From the NCBI RefSeq assembly GCF_965221945.1, contig NZ_OZ244925.1, forward strand, positions 1,798,001 to 1,862,000: a stretch of 64,000 nt of DNA, given 5' to 3'. The notes beneath the pieces are model-generated. The model was not told the origin of the DNA, searched no databases, and saw nothing but the letters and a program-made list of their open reading frames with translations. Shown here in pieces: positions 47,551-57,131 of this stretch (the first letter of the stretch is position 1; every line of letters begins with the position of its first letter). A program made the position numbers and the translations under genes. Source of the stretch: Poriferisodalis sp965221945. GTDB taxonomy: Bacteria; Actinomycetota; Acidimicrobiia; Acidimicrobiales; Poriferisodalaceae.

Positions 47551-49618
47551 TGTTCGCCGTTCCGGCCGGCAGTCGGAAGTCGGTTGCTGACGCGTAGAGC
47601 TCAGCGATCTGCGCCACGGCCTCATCCTGAGTCATCTCACTGGTGTCCACGATGACGGCTCGGGGCGCCACTCGCAGCGGCGAGTCGGCCCGGCCCGAGT
47701 CGAGCCGGTCCCGCTCGCTCAGCTCGGCGGCCAACACTGCCACCGCCCCGTCATCAGGAGGGACCCGATCGGAGTTGCCGCTTGATGAGGCCTGCTGTGC
47801 GAGGCGACGACGTGCCCGTTCGGTTGGGGTGGCTGTCAGGAACACCTTCAGCACGGCGTCGGGGAACACGACACTGCCGATATCGCGGCCTTCCATGACT
47901 CCCCCGCCCAATCGATTGGCCCAATGCCGTTGGTGCTCCACGAGCACTCGCCGCACTGCGGGATTGGCCGCGACGGCGCTGACGCTGCGGTCCACTTCGC
48001 CGCTGCGGATCGCCGCCGTGGCATCGACGCCGTCCACCGTGACGCGCTGTGCGTCACCCACGCTGGAGATCTCGATCTCGGCCGTGCGGGCAATCTTGGC
48101 GACACCTTCGGCATCGTGCGGGTCGACATGTGACTGCAACGCCGCCCATGCCACCGCCCGGTACATCGCACCGGTGTCGAGGTAGTCCATCTCGAGTTCG
48201 GCTGCCACGGCACGGGCCACGCTGGACTTGCCTGAAGCAGCAGGGCCGTCAATCGCGATCACCGGCGAAATCGGCTCCCGAGCCCCCTCCGGCGGGGATC
48301 GCAGCGACTGGAGCGAGTCGAAGAATTCCGGGAATGTCTTGGCTACGCAGTCCGGGTCGTCGATTTCGATGCCCGCAACACGCAGGCCGATCAACGACAT
48401 CGCCATCGCCATGCGGTGATCGCCGTGGCAGTCGACCCGACCCACTCGCAGCCCGAACGGATTCGCACGAATCCTGATGCCGTCGGGCTCAGCAACGGCG
48501 GGGACGCCACGCTTGGAGAGCTCGGACACGGTGTCGCCGATGCGGTCGGTCTCCTTGCGGCGGATGAAACCAATGCCGCTGATGCGTGTCGTGCCCTCGG
48601 CGAACGCGGCCACTGCCGCCAGCGTCTGGGCCGTGTCGGAGCAGTCGCGCAGGTCGAATGTGCCCCCCTGCAGCGCTCCGTCCGCCGGCGCACCGACAAC
48701 GACGGCATTGTGGCTGATCGCGACCTCAGCTCCCATCTCACCGAGGATCTGAGCGAAGCGGACGTCGCCCTGGATGCTGCTGTTCCCCAGGCCCTCGACA
48801 CGCACACTGCCGCCGCAGAGCGCCGCCGCTGCCCAAAAATAGCTCGCGGCAGAGGCATCCGGTTCGATCGCATAGCCCCCAGCTCGGTAGCCGCCTGGCG
48901 CCACGACATAGCGGTCTGGGCTTGGCGTGTCGATGGTTGCGCCGAACGCTGTCATCACCGCAACCGTCATGTTGATGTACGGCCGGCTCACGGCGTCTGG
49001 CGCCGAGTGGATCTGCAGGTCGATGCCACCGAGCAGCGGACCCGCCAACAGCAGACCACTGGCGAACTGGCTGCTCACGTCTCCCCGAATCCGAACCTGA
49101 CGCGGTTCAGCGAGGGAGTAGACGCCGTTTGCCGAGACCACGTCAAGCGGCAGATGGCCGGGCTCGCCCAGCTCGCGTACCTCCGCACCGAGCGAACGCA
49201 CAGCTGCAATGAGGTCCCCGAAGGGACGGGCACGCAGCTGCGGATCACCGTCAAGCAGCCACCGCCCACCGATCGCTGCGAGCACGGGCAGACAGAAGCG
49301 TGCCGTCGTGCCCGATGATCTCGCATGCACCCGCGCAACACCGTCCCCCGCAGTTTGCTCAGTAGCGCTGCCAGCACCGATGCCGTTGACGACCAGCCGT
49401 GAGTTCGCGCGATCGATGCGCGCCGACGCCCCCATCGCGCGTGCGACGTCGATCATCGCCTCGGTGTCATCGGCGAACAGCGCTCCGTCGAGCGTGCTGA
49501 GCCCGCCGGCCAGTGCTGCGCACAGCATCGCCCGGTTGGTGATGCTCTTGGAGCCCGGCACCGACGCTGTGCCTGAGACCCCGTTCGTGAAGGGGGCGAT
49601 GACCCGCCCTTCGCTCAT
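47543..49618 (-). CDS. Fused EPSP synthase - cytidylate kinase (AroA-Cmk)
   Basis: A 691-residue fusion. Residues 1 to about 440 are 3-phosphoshikimate 1-carboxyvinyltransferase: VPGSKSITNRAML, SSGTTARFCLPVL, IRGDVSSQFASGLLLAGPLL and KETDRI near the end. After a short linker (SPPEGAREP), residues from about 450 are CMP kinase: IAIDGPAASGKSSVARAVA (P-loop), DTGAMYRAVA, EGRDIGSVVFPDAVLK. One chain thus performs the sixth shikimate step and CMP/dCMP phosphorylation. The ATG overlaps the tyrA stop. No frameshift or stop separates the halves, so the fusion is seen directly in the sequence. Confidence 0.94.
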   Translation of the reverse strand: MSEGRVIAPFTNGVSGTASVPGSKSITNRAMLCAALAGGLSTLDGALFADDTEAMIDVARAMGASARIDRANSRLVVNGIGAGSATEQTAGDGVARVHARSSGTTARFCLPVLAAIGGRWLLDGDPQLRARPFGDLIAAVRSLGAEVRELGEPGHLPLDVVSANGVYSLAEPRQVRIRGDVSSQFASGLLLAGPLLGGIDLQIHSAPDAVSRPYINMTVAVMTAFGATIDTPSPDRYVVAPGGYRAGGYAIEPDASAASYFWAAAALCGGSVRVEGLGNSSIQGDVRFAQILGEMGAEVAISHNAVVVGAPADGALQGGTFDLRDCSDTAQTLAAVAAFAEGTTRISGIGFIRRKETDRIGDTVSELSKRGVPAVAEPDGIRIRANPFGLRVGRVDCHGDHRMAMAMSLIGLRVAGIEIDDPDCVAKTFPEFFDSLQSLRSPPEGAREPISPVIAIDGPAASGKSSVARAVAAELEMDYLDTGAMYRAVAWAALQSHVDPHDAEGVAKIARTAEIEISSVGDAQRVTVDGVDATAAIRSGEVDRSVSAVAANPAVRRVLVEHQRHWANRLGGGVMEGRDIGSVVFPDAVLKVFLTATPTERARRRLAQQASSSGNSDRVPPDDGAVAVLAAELSERDRLDSGRADSPLRVAPRAVIVDTSEMTQDEAVAQIAELYASATDFRLPAGTANNV

Positions 49619-50733
49619 GCCAGATCGCGCGTCGTGGGGTGGTAGCCCTGCCCGGCCAGGGCGGCAAGGAAGCGCTGGGCCTCGTTGCGCGCCACCACGA
49701 GCACGAGCACGCCCTCGGTTCCCTCGGGTGAGTGCGCCACCTCGATGTCGGCCACGTTCACGTCGCAGTCCGCAGCCAGCATGGTGATGGCGGCAATCTG
49801 GCCCTTGCGGTCCGGGATCGGCACCCGCACCTCGAGGAGTTCCTGGGGCCGCACGTAGCGAGACGGCAGGTTGGTACGCGCTCGACGCGCTTGGTTGAGT
49901 ACGGCGCGTAAGCCCTCGCGATCTGCTCCCGCTACCACTTCGCGCATCTGTGTCAAGCGCTCGGACAGCTCATCGAGCACGTCGACGATGGCGTCTCGAT
50001 TCTCGCCGCAGATGTCGAGCCAGATTCCCGGGTGTCCCGCGGCGATTCGCGTCATGTCCCGGAAACCGCCCGCCGCGAGGCGCAGCAGCGGCGCATCGTC
50101 GAGGGCCCGTTCGTCTGCGAGGCACATCAGCGATGCTGCAGCGAGGTGCGGAACGTGGCTCACCACTGCCACGAGTGCGTCGTGTCGTTCGGGCGTCATC
50201 GTCACGACATCAGACCCGAAGCCGGTCAGCACCGTCTGGCACGAACGCAAGGCGTTGTCGTCGGTGGTCTCGGTCGGCGTCAGCGTCCACACGGCGCCGA
50301 CGAACATGTCCGGGTTCGCTCCCTCGACGCCTTCCTGTTCTGAACCGGCCATCGGATGGCCCGGCACGTAACGAGGATCTGTGATGGTCCGAGCGACCGG
50401 TGTCTTGACGCTGCCGGTGTCGGTCACCACAGCACCCCCCGCTGCGGTATCTGCGAGTGCTCTCGTGACTTCACCGGCAAGAAATGCAGCAGGCACGGCC
50501 ACCACGCAGAACATCGCCTCGGAATCGGTGCCGATGGCATCCAGACAACCAAGCTCGAGCGCCCGCTGAGCGTGACCGCCGACAGCGTCCCGCCCGGTCA
50601 CATGCCAACCCGACTTGCGCAATGCAGAAGCGACCGACCCGCCGATCAGGCCCGTGCCGACGACTTGGGCGCGCCGCACCTCCCCGGTGCCAAACGACGG
50701 CACCTGCTCGGGCGCGGAGGGATCAGTCGCCAC
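49615..50733 (-). CDS. tyrA: Prephenate dehydrogenase with ACT domain
   Basis: 372 residues. The NAD-binding fold is AQVVGTGLIGGSVASALRKS. Prephenate-site segments are DTGSVKTPVA, GHPMAGSEQEGVEGA and SHVPHLAAASL. A C-terminal ACT regulatory domain (about 295-372; LEVRVPIPDRKGQIAAITML) suggests allosteric control, probably by tyrosine. It is the first gene of a tyrA-aroA/cmk-plsC unit joining aromatic amino acid, nucleotide and lipid synthesis. GTG 50733 is preceded by TACCCT at 7 bases. A much longer upstream frame is an artefact of GC-rich sequence overlapping the next gene. Confidence 0.93.
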   Translation of the reverse strand: MATDPSAPEQVPSFGTGEVRRAQVVGTGLIGGSVASALRKSGWHVTGRDAVGGHAQRALELGCLDAIGTDSEAMFCVVAVPAAFLAGEVTRALADTAAGGAVVTDTGSVKTPVARTITDPRYVPGHPMAGSEQEGVEGANPDMFVGAVWTLTPTETTDDNALRSCQTVLTGFGSDVVTMTPERHDALVAVVSHVPHLAAASLMCLADERALDDAPLLRLAAGGFRDMTRIAAGHPGIWLDICGENRDAIVDVLDELSERLTQMREVVAGADREGLRAVLNQARRARTNLPSRYVRPQELLEVRVPIPDRKGQIAAITMLAADCDVNVADIEVAHSPEGTEGVLVLVVARNEAQRFLAALAGQGYHPTTRDLA

Positions 50734-50740
50734 GTACCGA

Positions 50741-50746
50741 AGGGTA
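50741..50746 (-). promoter_or_regulatory. TANNNT -10 box of tyrA
   Basis: TACCCT with a 7-base spacer to GTG 50733. Confidence 0.6.
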
Positions 50747-50806
50747 CCGATGCCTCCCGACCCTCCCCGTGTGCAGGCTCTGGTTACCGATCTGCCTGAT
50801 CGACCT

Positions 50807-53800
50807 TCAGAGGGTGAGCTCGCCGACACGTTCGTCGAGCTCAGCCCGAAACGTCTCGACCGTGGCCATCTTGATGTCCTCGTAGCCGCGCACCAGCTCC
50901 GGCAACCTGGCGATGGCAACTGCCTGCTCGTATCGAGCGGCGCCGGCGTCACGCTCGAGTGCTTCGACAGCGGCATCGAGGGCGGCGAGGTACTCGTGTA
51001 CCAGCGCCCGCTCGGTCCGGCGGATCTCGGTGTGGCCGAAGGGATCGAACCAGTGGCCTCGCAAGCGCTTGCCGCCCGCCAGCAGCGCGAACATCGGTCG
51101 CCACGCCAGCGAGAACCGGACCTTGCCCGTGCGCCCAAGCGCCCGCAGCACCGGCGGATGCAAGTTCCACGACACGGTGCCGCCAACCGAAGCCGCCAAG
51201 GCGCGCGCAGCCTCGTTCGCAGCCGGGTCTCCCATGAGGCGGGCAACCTCGTACTCGTCCTTGTATGCCATGAGCTTGAACAGCCCGGCCGCTGCCGAAT
51301 CGGTCAATCTGGCCGAGCCGTCCCCCGCAGTCCGATCCGCACGCGCCACACCTTGGACGGCCTCCAGGAAGTCGGCCGCCAAGCGTTCGGACTGGTAGGC
51401 GCAGAGTTCTGACACATAGGTACCGAGGCTGGATCGCAGCTCCGCTGAATCGTGCGCCGCTTCCACGCCACCGAGGTCGTCCACCATCTCGTCGATGCGA
51501 GCCGCCAAGGGGCGCGGCAACGAGAATTCGCGGGCGCCGATGTCGCTGGAGCCTCGATCCGCAACGGGCGCCGAGGCTGCCGCTGCGATTGCGGCTGCTT
51601 TGGTGCCGTTCGGGTCAGCAACCATCGCCCGGCCCCAGCGGAAGGCCGCGATGTTCTGGGCCACCGCAACGCCGTTCAACTCAATCGCCGCCTCCACACT
51701 CGAAGGTGCTATGGGCAGTGCGCCAGATTGCATGGCCATTCCCACGACAAACACGTTCGCCGTGACCGCCGAGCCGCACAATGCGGTCACCAGCTCGCCG
51801 ACGTCCGCCCAGTGCCGCTGCCCGTCAACAGTGACGGCCGCCACCCGCTCGAGCAGCTCGGCGGTCGCGGGCATCTCGATGCTCGGATCGGCGACCATCG
51901 CGCCGGTCGGCGTCACCGACGTGGAGCCGACGACCATGGTTCGTTGGGAGTCGGCCACATCGAGTCCCGCGCCAGACGCGGCGACAAGCAAGTCGAAAGC
52001 CAGGATCACGTCGGCCTGGCCGCTGCCAAGGCGGGCCGTAGCCGGTCCCCCGAGGCGCCGCAGCCGCAGATCGCCCACAACGGGGCCGGCCTTCTGCGAC
52101 AGACCGATCTGATCGAGCCCCCGAACCTCGAAGCCGTCGAACATCGCCGCAGTGCCGAGCACCTGGTTGACCGTCACGACGCCGGTGCCGCCGATCCCGC
52201 ACATGCGCACCGACACCTCATCGGGACCGGTGAACCGAACAGGTTCGGGCAGTTCGGCTGGCGGCTCGGGCCTGACGCCAATTCCTTCTCCGGTCCGGGG
52301 CGCACGCCGCAGCGGCGCAAGCATTTGCCGCACTGCGGTGCGAAACGGTCCACGCTGGCTCACGGTCATGAACGACGGGCAATCACCGTCGAGGCACGAA
52401 TAGTCGAGGTTGCAGGACATCTGGTCGATGTGGGTCTTGCGGCCGAAGAACGTGTCGATCGGTTGCACCGACAGGCAGTTGCTCTTGCGCCCGCAGTCGC
52501 CGCAGCCTTCGCAGATCCGCTCGTTGATCAGCACCCGCTGGGTCGGCGTCGGCTGCGTTCCCCGCTTTCGGGCCCGGCGTGCCTCTGCCGCGCACTGCTG
52601 ATCGTGAATCAGCACGGTGACGCCCTCGATGTCCGCGAGCAGTTCCTGAGCTTCGGTGAGGCGGTCGCGATGCCAGACCTCCACACCCGCAGGCAACGAG
52701 CGGCTGTGGTAGGCGGCGGGGTCGTGAGTGGTGATCAGCACCTTGGCCACCCCGTCTGCCAGCAGACCCGCCGCCACCTCGGGCACCTCCAATTGGCCGG
52801 CAGGATCCTGCCCGCCGGTCATGGCGACGGCCCGGTTCCACAGGAGCTTGTAGGTGATGTTCGTGCCGGACGCCACCGCGCCGGCGATCGCCAGCTGACC
52901 ACTGTGGAAGTACGTCCCGTCGCCCAGATTCTGGAAGATGTGGGCCGTCTCCACGAAGGGCGACATGCCAATCCACTGGGTGCCCTCCTGACCCATGCAC
53001 GTCACGCTCACGATGTCGCCGACGCGTTCGGGATTCATGAACAGCGCCATCGTGTGGCAACCAATGCCTGCGCCCACCAGCGCGCCGTCGGGCACCTCGG
53101 TGGATCGATTGTGCGGGCAGCCCGAGCAGAAGTACGGCGAACGGCTCTGTTCGGGCGGCGGTGCCAGCGGCAACTCGATGCGCACACGCTCGGGACGGGC
53201 CCCCACGAGCCGGTCGCCGATGCGAGCCCCGAGGCGACTGCGCAGCGGCTTGATGAGGTCATCGGCGGTCAGCGCACCATACGAGCTCAGCAGCATCCGG
53301 TCGTTCTCGTCGGTCTTGCCGACGATGCGGGGATGGTGCGACTGGTTGTAGAGGGCGTCTTTCAGCAGCGACTCGATGTTGGGGCTCTTCTCCTCGATCA
53401 CGAAGATCTCAGTGACCCCGCGGGCGAAGTGCCGGGCTCGCTCAGCGCTGAACGGGATCGGCATGCCCATCCGCACGAGCCGGATGCCGGCGTCTCGCAC
53501 CGACTCGTCGCTGTCAAGGCCCAGCCGCCGCAGGGCCTCGCGCACCTCGCGGTATGTGATGCCCGAGGCCACGACGGCAATCCAGGCGTCGGGAGGGTCG
53601 ACCGTGGCGTCGTTCAGGTGGTTGCCTGCCGCGTACGCGATGGCCAGCTCGTAGCGGATTTCGACGATCTCACGCTCGATGTCGACCGTGTGCGGCGTCA
53701 GCAGGTAGCCGTCGGGCCTGTGGCGGTAGGGCTCGCCGTCGACGAGCGGGATGACCGGGTCGAACCGGTCTGGATCCAGCAGGACCGTTGCGGCGCCGTC

Positions 53801-54418
53801 TGCCACGTCGGCCACGATCTTCAGGCCCGTCCACAGGCCCGTCGTGCGGGACATCGCGATGGCGTGGCGGCCCAGATCGAGCGCCTCGGCGGGCGTGCCC
53901 GGATACAGCACCGGGATGTGCAGGTCGGCCATGGTCCCAGCGGAACTCGAGGGGATCGTGGAACTCTTGGCGGCCGGGTCGTCGCCGGCGATGGCGACCG
54001 CGCCACCGCGAGGATCGGTGCCGGCGAACACCGCGTGTCGAAGGGCATCAGTTGCGCGGTCGACGCCGGGCGCCTTCCCGTACCACAGGCCGACCACGCC
54101 GTCATAGACGGCGTCGGGCCGGGTGGTGGCCAGTTGACTGCCCATGATGGCGGTCGCTGCCTGGTCCTCATTGACAGCAGGCGAATGCACGACTGGCAAG
54201 TCGGTTGTGGCACGGGCGGCCTCGACGGCGGCGTCATAGCCGCCGAGTGGCGAGCCGGGGTAGCCCGATATGAAGGCCGCCGTTCGCAGTCCAGCCCGCC
54301 GATCGGCCCGCAGCTGCTCGATCGGCAGGCGCGCCAACGCTTGCAGCCCAGTCATGAACGTGGTGCCGCTGTCGTCCGTGTAGCGCCCCGACAGCCGGTA
54401 TGTCTCAGCGAGGCTCAT
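50807..54418 (-). CDS. Single-chain indolepyruvate ferredoxin oxidoreductase
   Basis: 1203 residues, equivalent to fused IorA and IorB. The N-terminal transketolase-like part has FISGYPGSPLGGYDAAVEAA. The ThDP-binding part follows YFCSGCPHNRSTEVPDGALV, with QNLGDGTYFHSGQLAIAGAV. A ferredoxin-like cluster region is CEGCGDCGRKSNC plus CNLDYSCLDGDC. The gamma domain starts CGIGGTGVVTVNQVLG. It oxidatively decarboxylates aryl or branched 2-oxoacids to acyl-CoA with ferredoxin. GGAG is 7 bases before the ATG. It likely serves aromatic or branched amino acid breakdown and lies upstream of tyrA in the same direction. Confidence 0.93.
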   Translation of the reverse strand: MSLAETYRLSGRYTDDSGTTFMTGLQALARLPIEQLRADRRAGLRTAAFISGYPGSPLGGYDAAVEAARATTDLPVVHSPAVNEDQAATAIMGSQLATTRPDAVYDGVVGLWYGKAPGVDRATDALRHAVFAGTDPRGGAVAIAGDDPAAKSSTIPSSSAGTMADLHIPVLYPGTPAEALDLGRHAIAMSRTTGLWTGLKIVADVADGAATVLLDPDRFDPVIPLVDGEPYRHRPDGYLLTPHTVDIEREIVEIRYELAIAYAAGNHLNDATVDPPDAWIAVVASGITYREVREALRRLGLDSDESVRDAGIRLVRMGMPIPFSAERARHFARGVTEIFVIEEKSPNIESLLKDALYNQSHHPRIVGKTDENDRMLLSSYGALTADDLIKPLRSRLGARIGDRLVGARPERVRIELPLAPPPEQSRSPYFCSGCPHNRSTEVPDGALVGAGIGCHTMALFMNPERVGDIVSVTCMGQEGTQWIGMSPFVETAHIFQNLGDGTYFHSGQLAIAGAVASGTNITYKLLWNRAVAMTGGQDPAGQLEVPEVAAGLLADGVAKVLITTHDPAAYHSRSLPAGVEVWHRDRLTEAQELLADIEGVTVLIHDQQCAAEARRARKRGTQPTPTQRVLINERICEGCGDCGRKSNCLSVQPIDTFFGRKTHIDQMSCNLDYSCLDGDCPSFMTVSQRGPFRTAVRQMLAPLRRAPRTGEGIGVRPEPPAELPEPVRFTGPDEVSVRMCGIGGTGVVTVNQVLGTAAMFDGFEVRGLDQIGLSQKAGPVVGDLRLRRLGGPATARLGSGQADVILAFDLLVAASGAGLDVADSQRTMVVGSTSVTPTGAMVADPSIEMPATAELLERVAAVTVDGQRHWADVGELVTALCGSAVTANVFVVGMAMQSGALPIAPSSVEAAIELNGVAVAQNIAAFRWGRAMVADPNGTKAAAIAAAASAPVADRGSSDIGAREFSLPRPLAARIDEMVDDLGGVEAAHDSAELRSSLGTYVSELCAYQSERLAADFLEAVQGVARADRTAGDGSARLTDSAAAGLFKLMAYKDEYEVARLMGDPAANEAARALAASVGGTVSWNLHPPVLRALGRTGKVRFSLAWRPMFALLAGGKRLRGHWFDPFGHTEIRRTERALVHEYLAALDAAVEALERDAGAARYEQAVAIARLPELVRGYEDIKMATVETFRAELDERVGELTL

Positions 54419-54571
54419 CTGCTTGCTCCGGTGTGCATGCGCAGGTTCTCGGGCAATACATCAGGGTGTTCTGCCTGCGCTACGTCCATTGTGGTCGCTC
54501 GCTGTGACATTGAGGGGCCGCCTAACTGCACGCGTCTGCGGGTGCCGGGCAGCAGTTCGCACCGCGCCCGA

Positions 54572-54623
54572 GTCAATCTCCGCGCCTTGCGGTCTGTGTC
54601 AATCCCCGCTCCTTGCGGCCCGG
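54572..54623. repeat. Tandem duplication of the rluB 3' end (26-bp period)
   Basis: GTCAATCTCCGCGCCTTGCG (54572) and GTCAATCCCCGCTCCTTGCG (54598) repeat in tandem. The second copy holds the rluB stop codon and its last codons. Confidence 0.6.
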
Positions 54624-55333
54624 TGCAGCCTTCGAATCTCGTCGGCACTGAGCGATCGGTGCTCGCCAGGGCGCAGTGCTGGATCGGCAAGCGTGCCGAT
54701 GCGTGTGCGCACCAACCGCAGCACCGGATGGCCCACCGCCTCGCACATGCGGCGGATCTGGCGGTTGCGGCCCTCCCCAATCGTGATGCACAGCATTGAC
54801 GGCTGCGGCATGGACACCAACGCTGGCGCAGTCTTCCCATCTTCCAACTCGATGCCATCGCGCAGCCGGGCCAGCGATCCTCGGGACGGCACCCCCTCCA
54901 CATGCGCCAAGTACTCCTTGTCGACACCCCACGACGGGTGCGTCAGCCGGTGAGTCAGCTCGCCGTCGTTGGTCACGATGATGAGCCCTTCGCTGTCGGC
55001 GTCCAGCCGACCGACTGGGAAGACGCGCACTGCCGCAGGCACCAGGTCGGTCACGCAGCGTCGTCCCCGGTCATCCGATGCGGCGCTGAGCACCCCGCGC
55101 GGCTTGTTCACCAAGTAGTGGACAAGCTCCGGGTCCCATGTGACGACCGCTCCATCGACTTCGATGCGATCTGCCGGTCCCGCACTATCGCCGATCCGGG
55201 CTGTTGCGCCGTTGACCGTGACGCGTCCCGCAATGATCAGCTCCTCGCACGCGCGCCGGCTGGCTACGCCAGCACGCGCCATGACTTTGTGCAGTCGCTC
55301 GATACCGCTTTCTGGCCCGCCAGCGGGTGCCAC
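54599..55333 (-). CDS. rluB: RluB/RsuA-family pseudouridine synthase
   Basis: 244 residues. An N-terminal S4 RNA-binding domain (ERLHKVMARAGVASRRACEE) is followed by the synthase core with the catalytic Asp in GRLDADSEGLIIVTNDGE and by EGRNRQIRRMCEAVGHPVLR. It modifies uridine in 23S (RluB) or 16S (RsuA) rRNA; the S4-scpB neighbourhood favours the RluB-type annotation. The GTG start is 5 bases after the scpB stop, giving an scpA-scpB-rluB operon, as in mycobacteria and other Gram-positives. Confidence 0.92.
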   Translation of the reverse strand: MAPAGGPESGIERLHKVMARAGVASRRACEELIIAGRVTVNGATARIGDSAGPADRIEVDGAVVTWDPELVHYLVNKPRGVLSAASDDRGRRCVTDLVPAAVRVFPVGRLDADSEGLIIVTNDGELTHRLTHPSWGVDKEYLAHVEGVPSRGSLARLRDGIELEDGKTAPALVSMPQPSMLCITIGEGRNRQIRRMCEAVGHPVLRLVRTRIGTLADPALRPGEHRSLSADEIRRLHRAARSGD

Positions 55334-55338
55334 GTCGC

Positions 55339-56160
55339 CTAGCCGGTGCGGCTGGCTGCAAGGCGGTCCATGGCCTCCACCGCGTCGGGGTCCACGCTCA
55401 GCTCCGCCAGCGACGGCAGGTCCTCGAGGCCGTCGAGGCCCAGTCGTTCCAGAAACAGCGCTGTCGTCCCCAGCAGGGAAGCGTTGCCCGGTCCCGGATC
55501 GCGCGAGACCTCAATGATGTAGCCCTGATCTGCGAGCGTGCGCACCACACCGTCGCCATTCACGCCCCGGATGGCACTGATCTGGGCACGCGAGATTGGC
55601 TGCTTGTACGCCACCAGTGCCAGGGTCTCCATCGCCGCGGCGGAGAGCTTCCCGGATCGGCGACCGCCGACAAACCGTTCGACATACTCCGATACGGCCG
55701 GGGCTGACTGAAGCTGGTAGCCGCCTGCAATCCGCACGAGCGTGAAACCGCGCTCGGCCGTCGCGTACTCGCGAGCGAGTTCCTCGCAGACCACGTGGAC
55801 CGACGCGATGGGCGCCGCTGTCACCGACGCCAGCACCTCGGCCGGCACAGGCTCGGTTGCAACCATCAGCACAGCCTCGATCGCTGCGTACAGCTCGTTG
55901 TCGTCGAGCGCTCGTAGCTCGTCGAGCGTCATCTCGCCGGCGAGGATTTCAGCAGCGATGCCGTCCAGACCGGCACCGGATTCCGCCACGCCATTCTCGG
56001 CGTGCCCGTTCTGGCCCGGAATCGACGGGTGCAGTGGGGGCTGTGGCAGCGATTCTGCCGGTGAGATCGGCGGCGTCGGCGGTTCAGCGACCGTGCGACC
56101 CTCATCGCTGACGAGGCGCAGGCCGTTGGTCGAGCTGTGCGGCGGACGCTTGCTGCTCAC
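55339..56160 (-). CDS. scpB: Segregation and condensation protein ScpB
   Basis: 273 residues with the paired winged-helix fold: LYAAIEAVLMVATEPVPAEVL, ERFVGGRRSGKLSAAAMETL and VAYKQPISRAQISAIRGVNG. It binds ScpA and the SMC complex during chromosome segregation. The first 75 residues are a Pro/Glu-rich extension absent from short ScpB proteins. GTG 56160 overlaps the scpA stop (GTGA) and has GGGAGGA 7 bases upstream, a real Shine-Dalgarno site in contrast to the leaderless first gene. Confidence 0.93.
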   Translation of the reverse strand: MSSKRPPHSSTNGLRLVSDEGRTVAEPPTPPISPAESLPQPPLHPSIPGQNGHAENGVAESGAGLDGIAAEILAGEMTLDELRALDDNELYAAIEAVLMVATEPVPAEVLASVTAAPIASVHVVCEELAREYATAERGFTLVRIAGGYQLQSAPAVSEYVERFVGGRRSGKLSAAAMETLALVAYKQPISRAQISAIRGVNGDGVVRTLADQGYIIEVSRDPGPGNASLLGTTALFLERLGLDGLEDLPSLAELSVDPDAVEAMDRLAASRTG

Positions 56161-56993
56161 GCAGCGTCCTCCCCGTAGCCGACAGCCGATACCGGCAGCG
56201 ATGCGTCGTCGCCCCCGGTCCACTCCACGCCGATATCGCCGAAGTGCTCGGCTTGGGCCAATTCCACGAGCCCCGATCCGAACAGCTCGAGCACGGCCAA
56301 GAAGTACACGACGACGACGATGCGCTCGGTGAGATGCTCGGTGAGCTCGCGGAAAGATGCCGCACCGTCCACCATCAGCCGTTCGGCAATCTGGTTCAGC
56401 GCCTCGTCCACCGTGATCCCCGCAGCACGCAGGTGACCGATGTCGACACGCGGCACGGGCCTTGGGGCCAGCACGCGCTCGAGCGCTGCGGTCAAGTCGT
56501 CACGGGACGCGCCTTCGAGCAAGTCAGGCGCAAAGGCAACGAACCGCTCCTCGGGACCGGCGTTTCTGGGCCATTGCAACGATGCGGCCAGCCACCGCTC
56601 TCGCAGTAGCCGGGCCGCGACGCCGAACGTTCGGCCCTCGACCAGTCGTGCAAATGCCGCGTCCCGCAACCCGTATGCCGCCAGCTCTTCTTCCAGATCC
56701 AGCTCGACAGGCGGGGCGGGCAGCAGGCGGCGGGACTTCAGCTCGATCAGCGTTGCAGCCAGCAGCGTGAACTCACTCGCAACATCGAGGTCGATCCTGG
56801 CCTCGCCATTGCTGTGAACGTCGGTTTCGCCGTCGGTGCCAAGCGTGAGGTCCGCAGCCACCATCACGGCGACGAAGTCGTCAACGAGGCGCGTCAACGA
56901 CACCTCCCAGATGTCGACCTCCTGGGCGACGACCAGCTTCACCAGCACATCCAGCGGGCCCGCGAAGGCCTCGGTGCGAACCTCGTGGGTCAC
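56157..56993 (-). CDS. scpA: Segregation and condensation protein ScpA
   Basis: A 278-residue kleisin of the SMC-ScpAB condensin. The N-terminal EAFAGPLDVLVKLVVAQEVDIWEVSL is the diagnostic opening, with SEFTLLAATLIELKSRRLLP next. The C-terminal winged helix (VVVYFLAVLELFGSGLVELAQ) contacts the SMC head. An insertion (about 55-75, LTLGTDGETDVHSNGEARID) is unusual. GTG start, with TACCTT 8 bases upstream. It leads the scpA-scpB-rluB unit, divergent from trpS. Confidence 0.94.
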   Translation of the reverse strand: MTHEVRTEAFAGPLDVLVKLVVAQEVDIWEVSLTRLVDDFVAVMVAADLTLGTDGETDVHSNGEARIDLDVASEFTLLAATLIELKSRRLLPAPPVELDLEEELAAYGLRDAAFARLVEGRTFGVAARLLRERWLAASLQWPRNAGPEERFVAFAPDLLEGASRDDLTAALERVLAPRPVPRVDIGHLRAAGITVDEALNQIAERLMVDGAASFRELTEHLTERIVVVVYFLAVLELFGSGLVELAQAEHFGDIGVEWTGGDDASLPVSAVGYGEDAA

Positions 56994-57001
56994 GCGGCCC
57001 G

Positions 57002-57007
57002 AAGGTA
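57002..57007 (-). promoter_or_regulatory. TANNNT -10 box of scpA
   Basis: TACCTT with an 8-base spacer to GTG 56993. Confidence 0.5.
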
Positions 57008-57117
57008 CCGCGGCCTATGGGCATGGCTCGGGATATTTGGTGAGTTTCGAAAATGGCCGCGCCGAGTGGCCTGCAGCCCAATGCGGCTTTCGCTGCGGCC
57101 CGCGCACACCGGCCCGG

Positions 57118-57123
57118 TACCGT
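57118..57123 (+). promoter_or_regulatory. TANNNT -10 box of trpS
   Basis: TACCGT with an 8-base spacer to ATG 57132. Confidence 0.55.
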
Positions 57124-57131
57124 CAGGCGCC

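Noticed and set aside
51452..54799. A very long open frame on the strand opposite the indolepyruvate oxidoreductase
   Set aside because: It has no family-like motifs, is rich in Arg, His and Gly, and is explained by GC-rich third positions of the real gene on the other strand.
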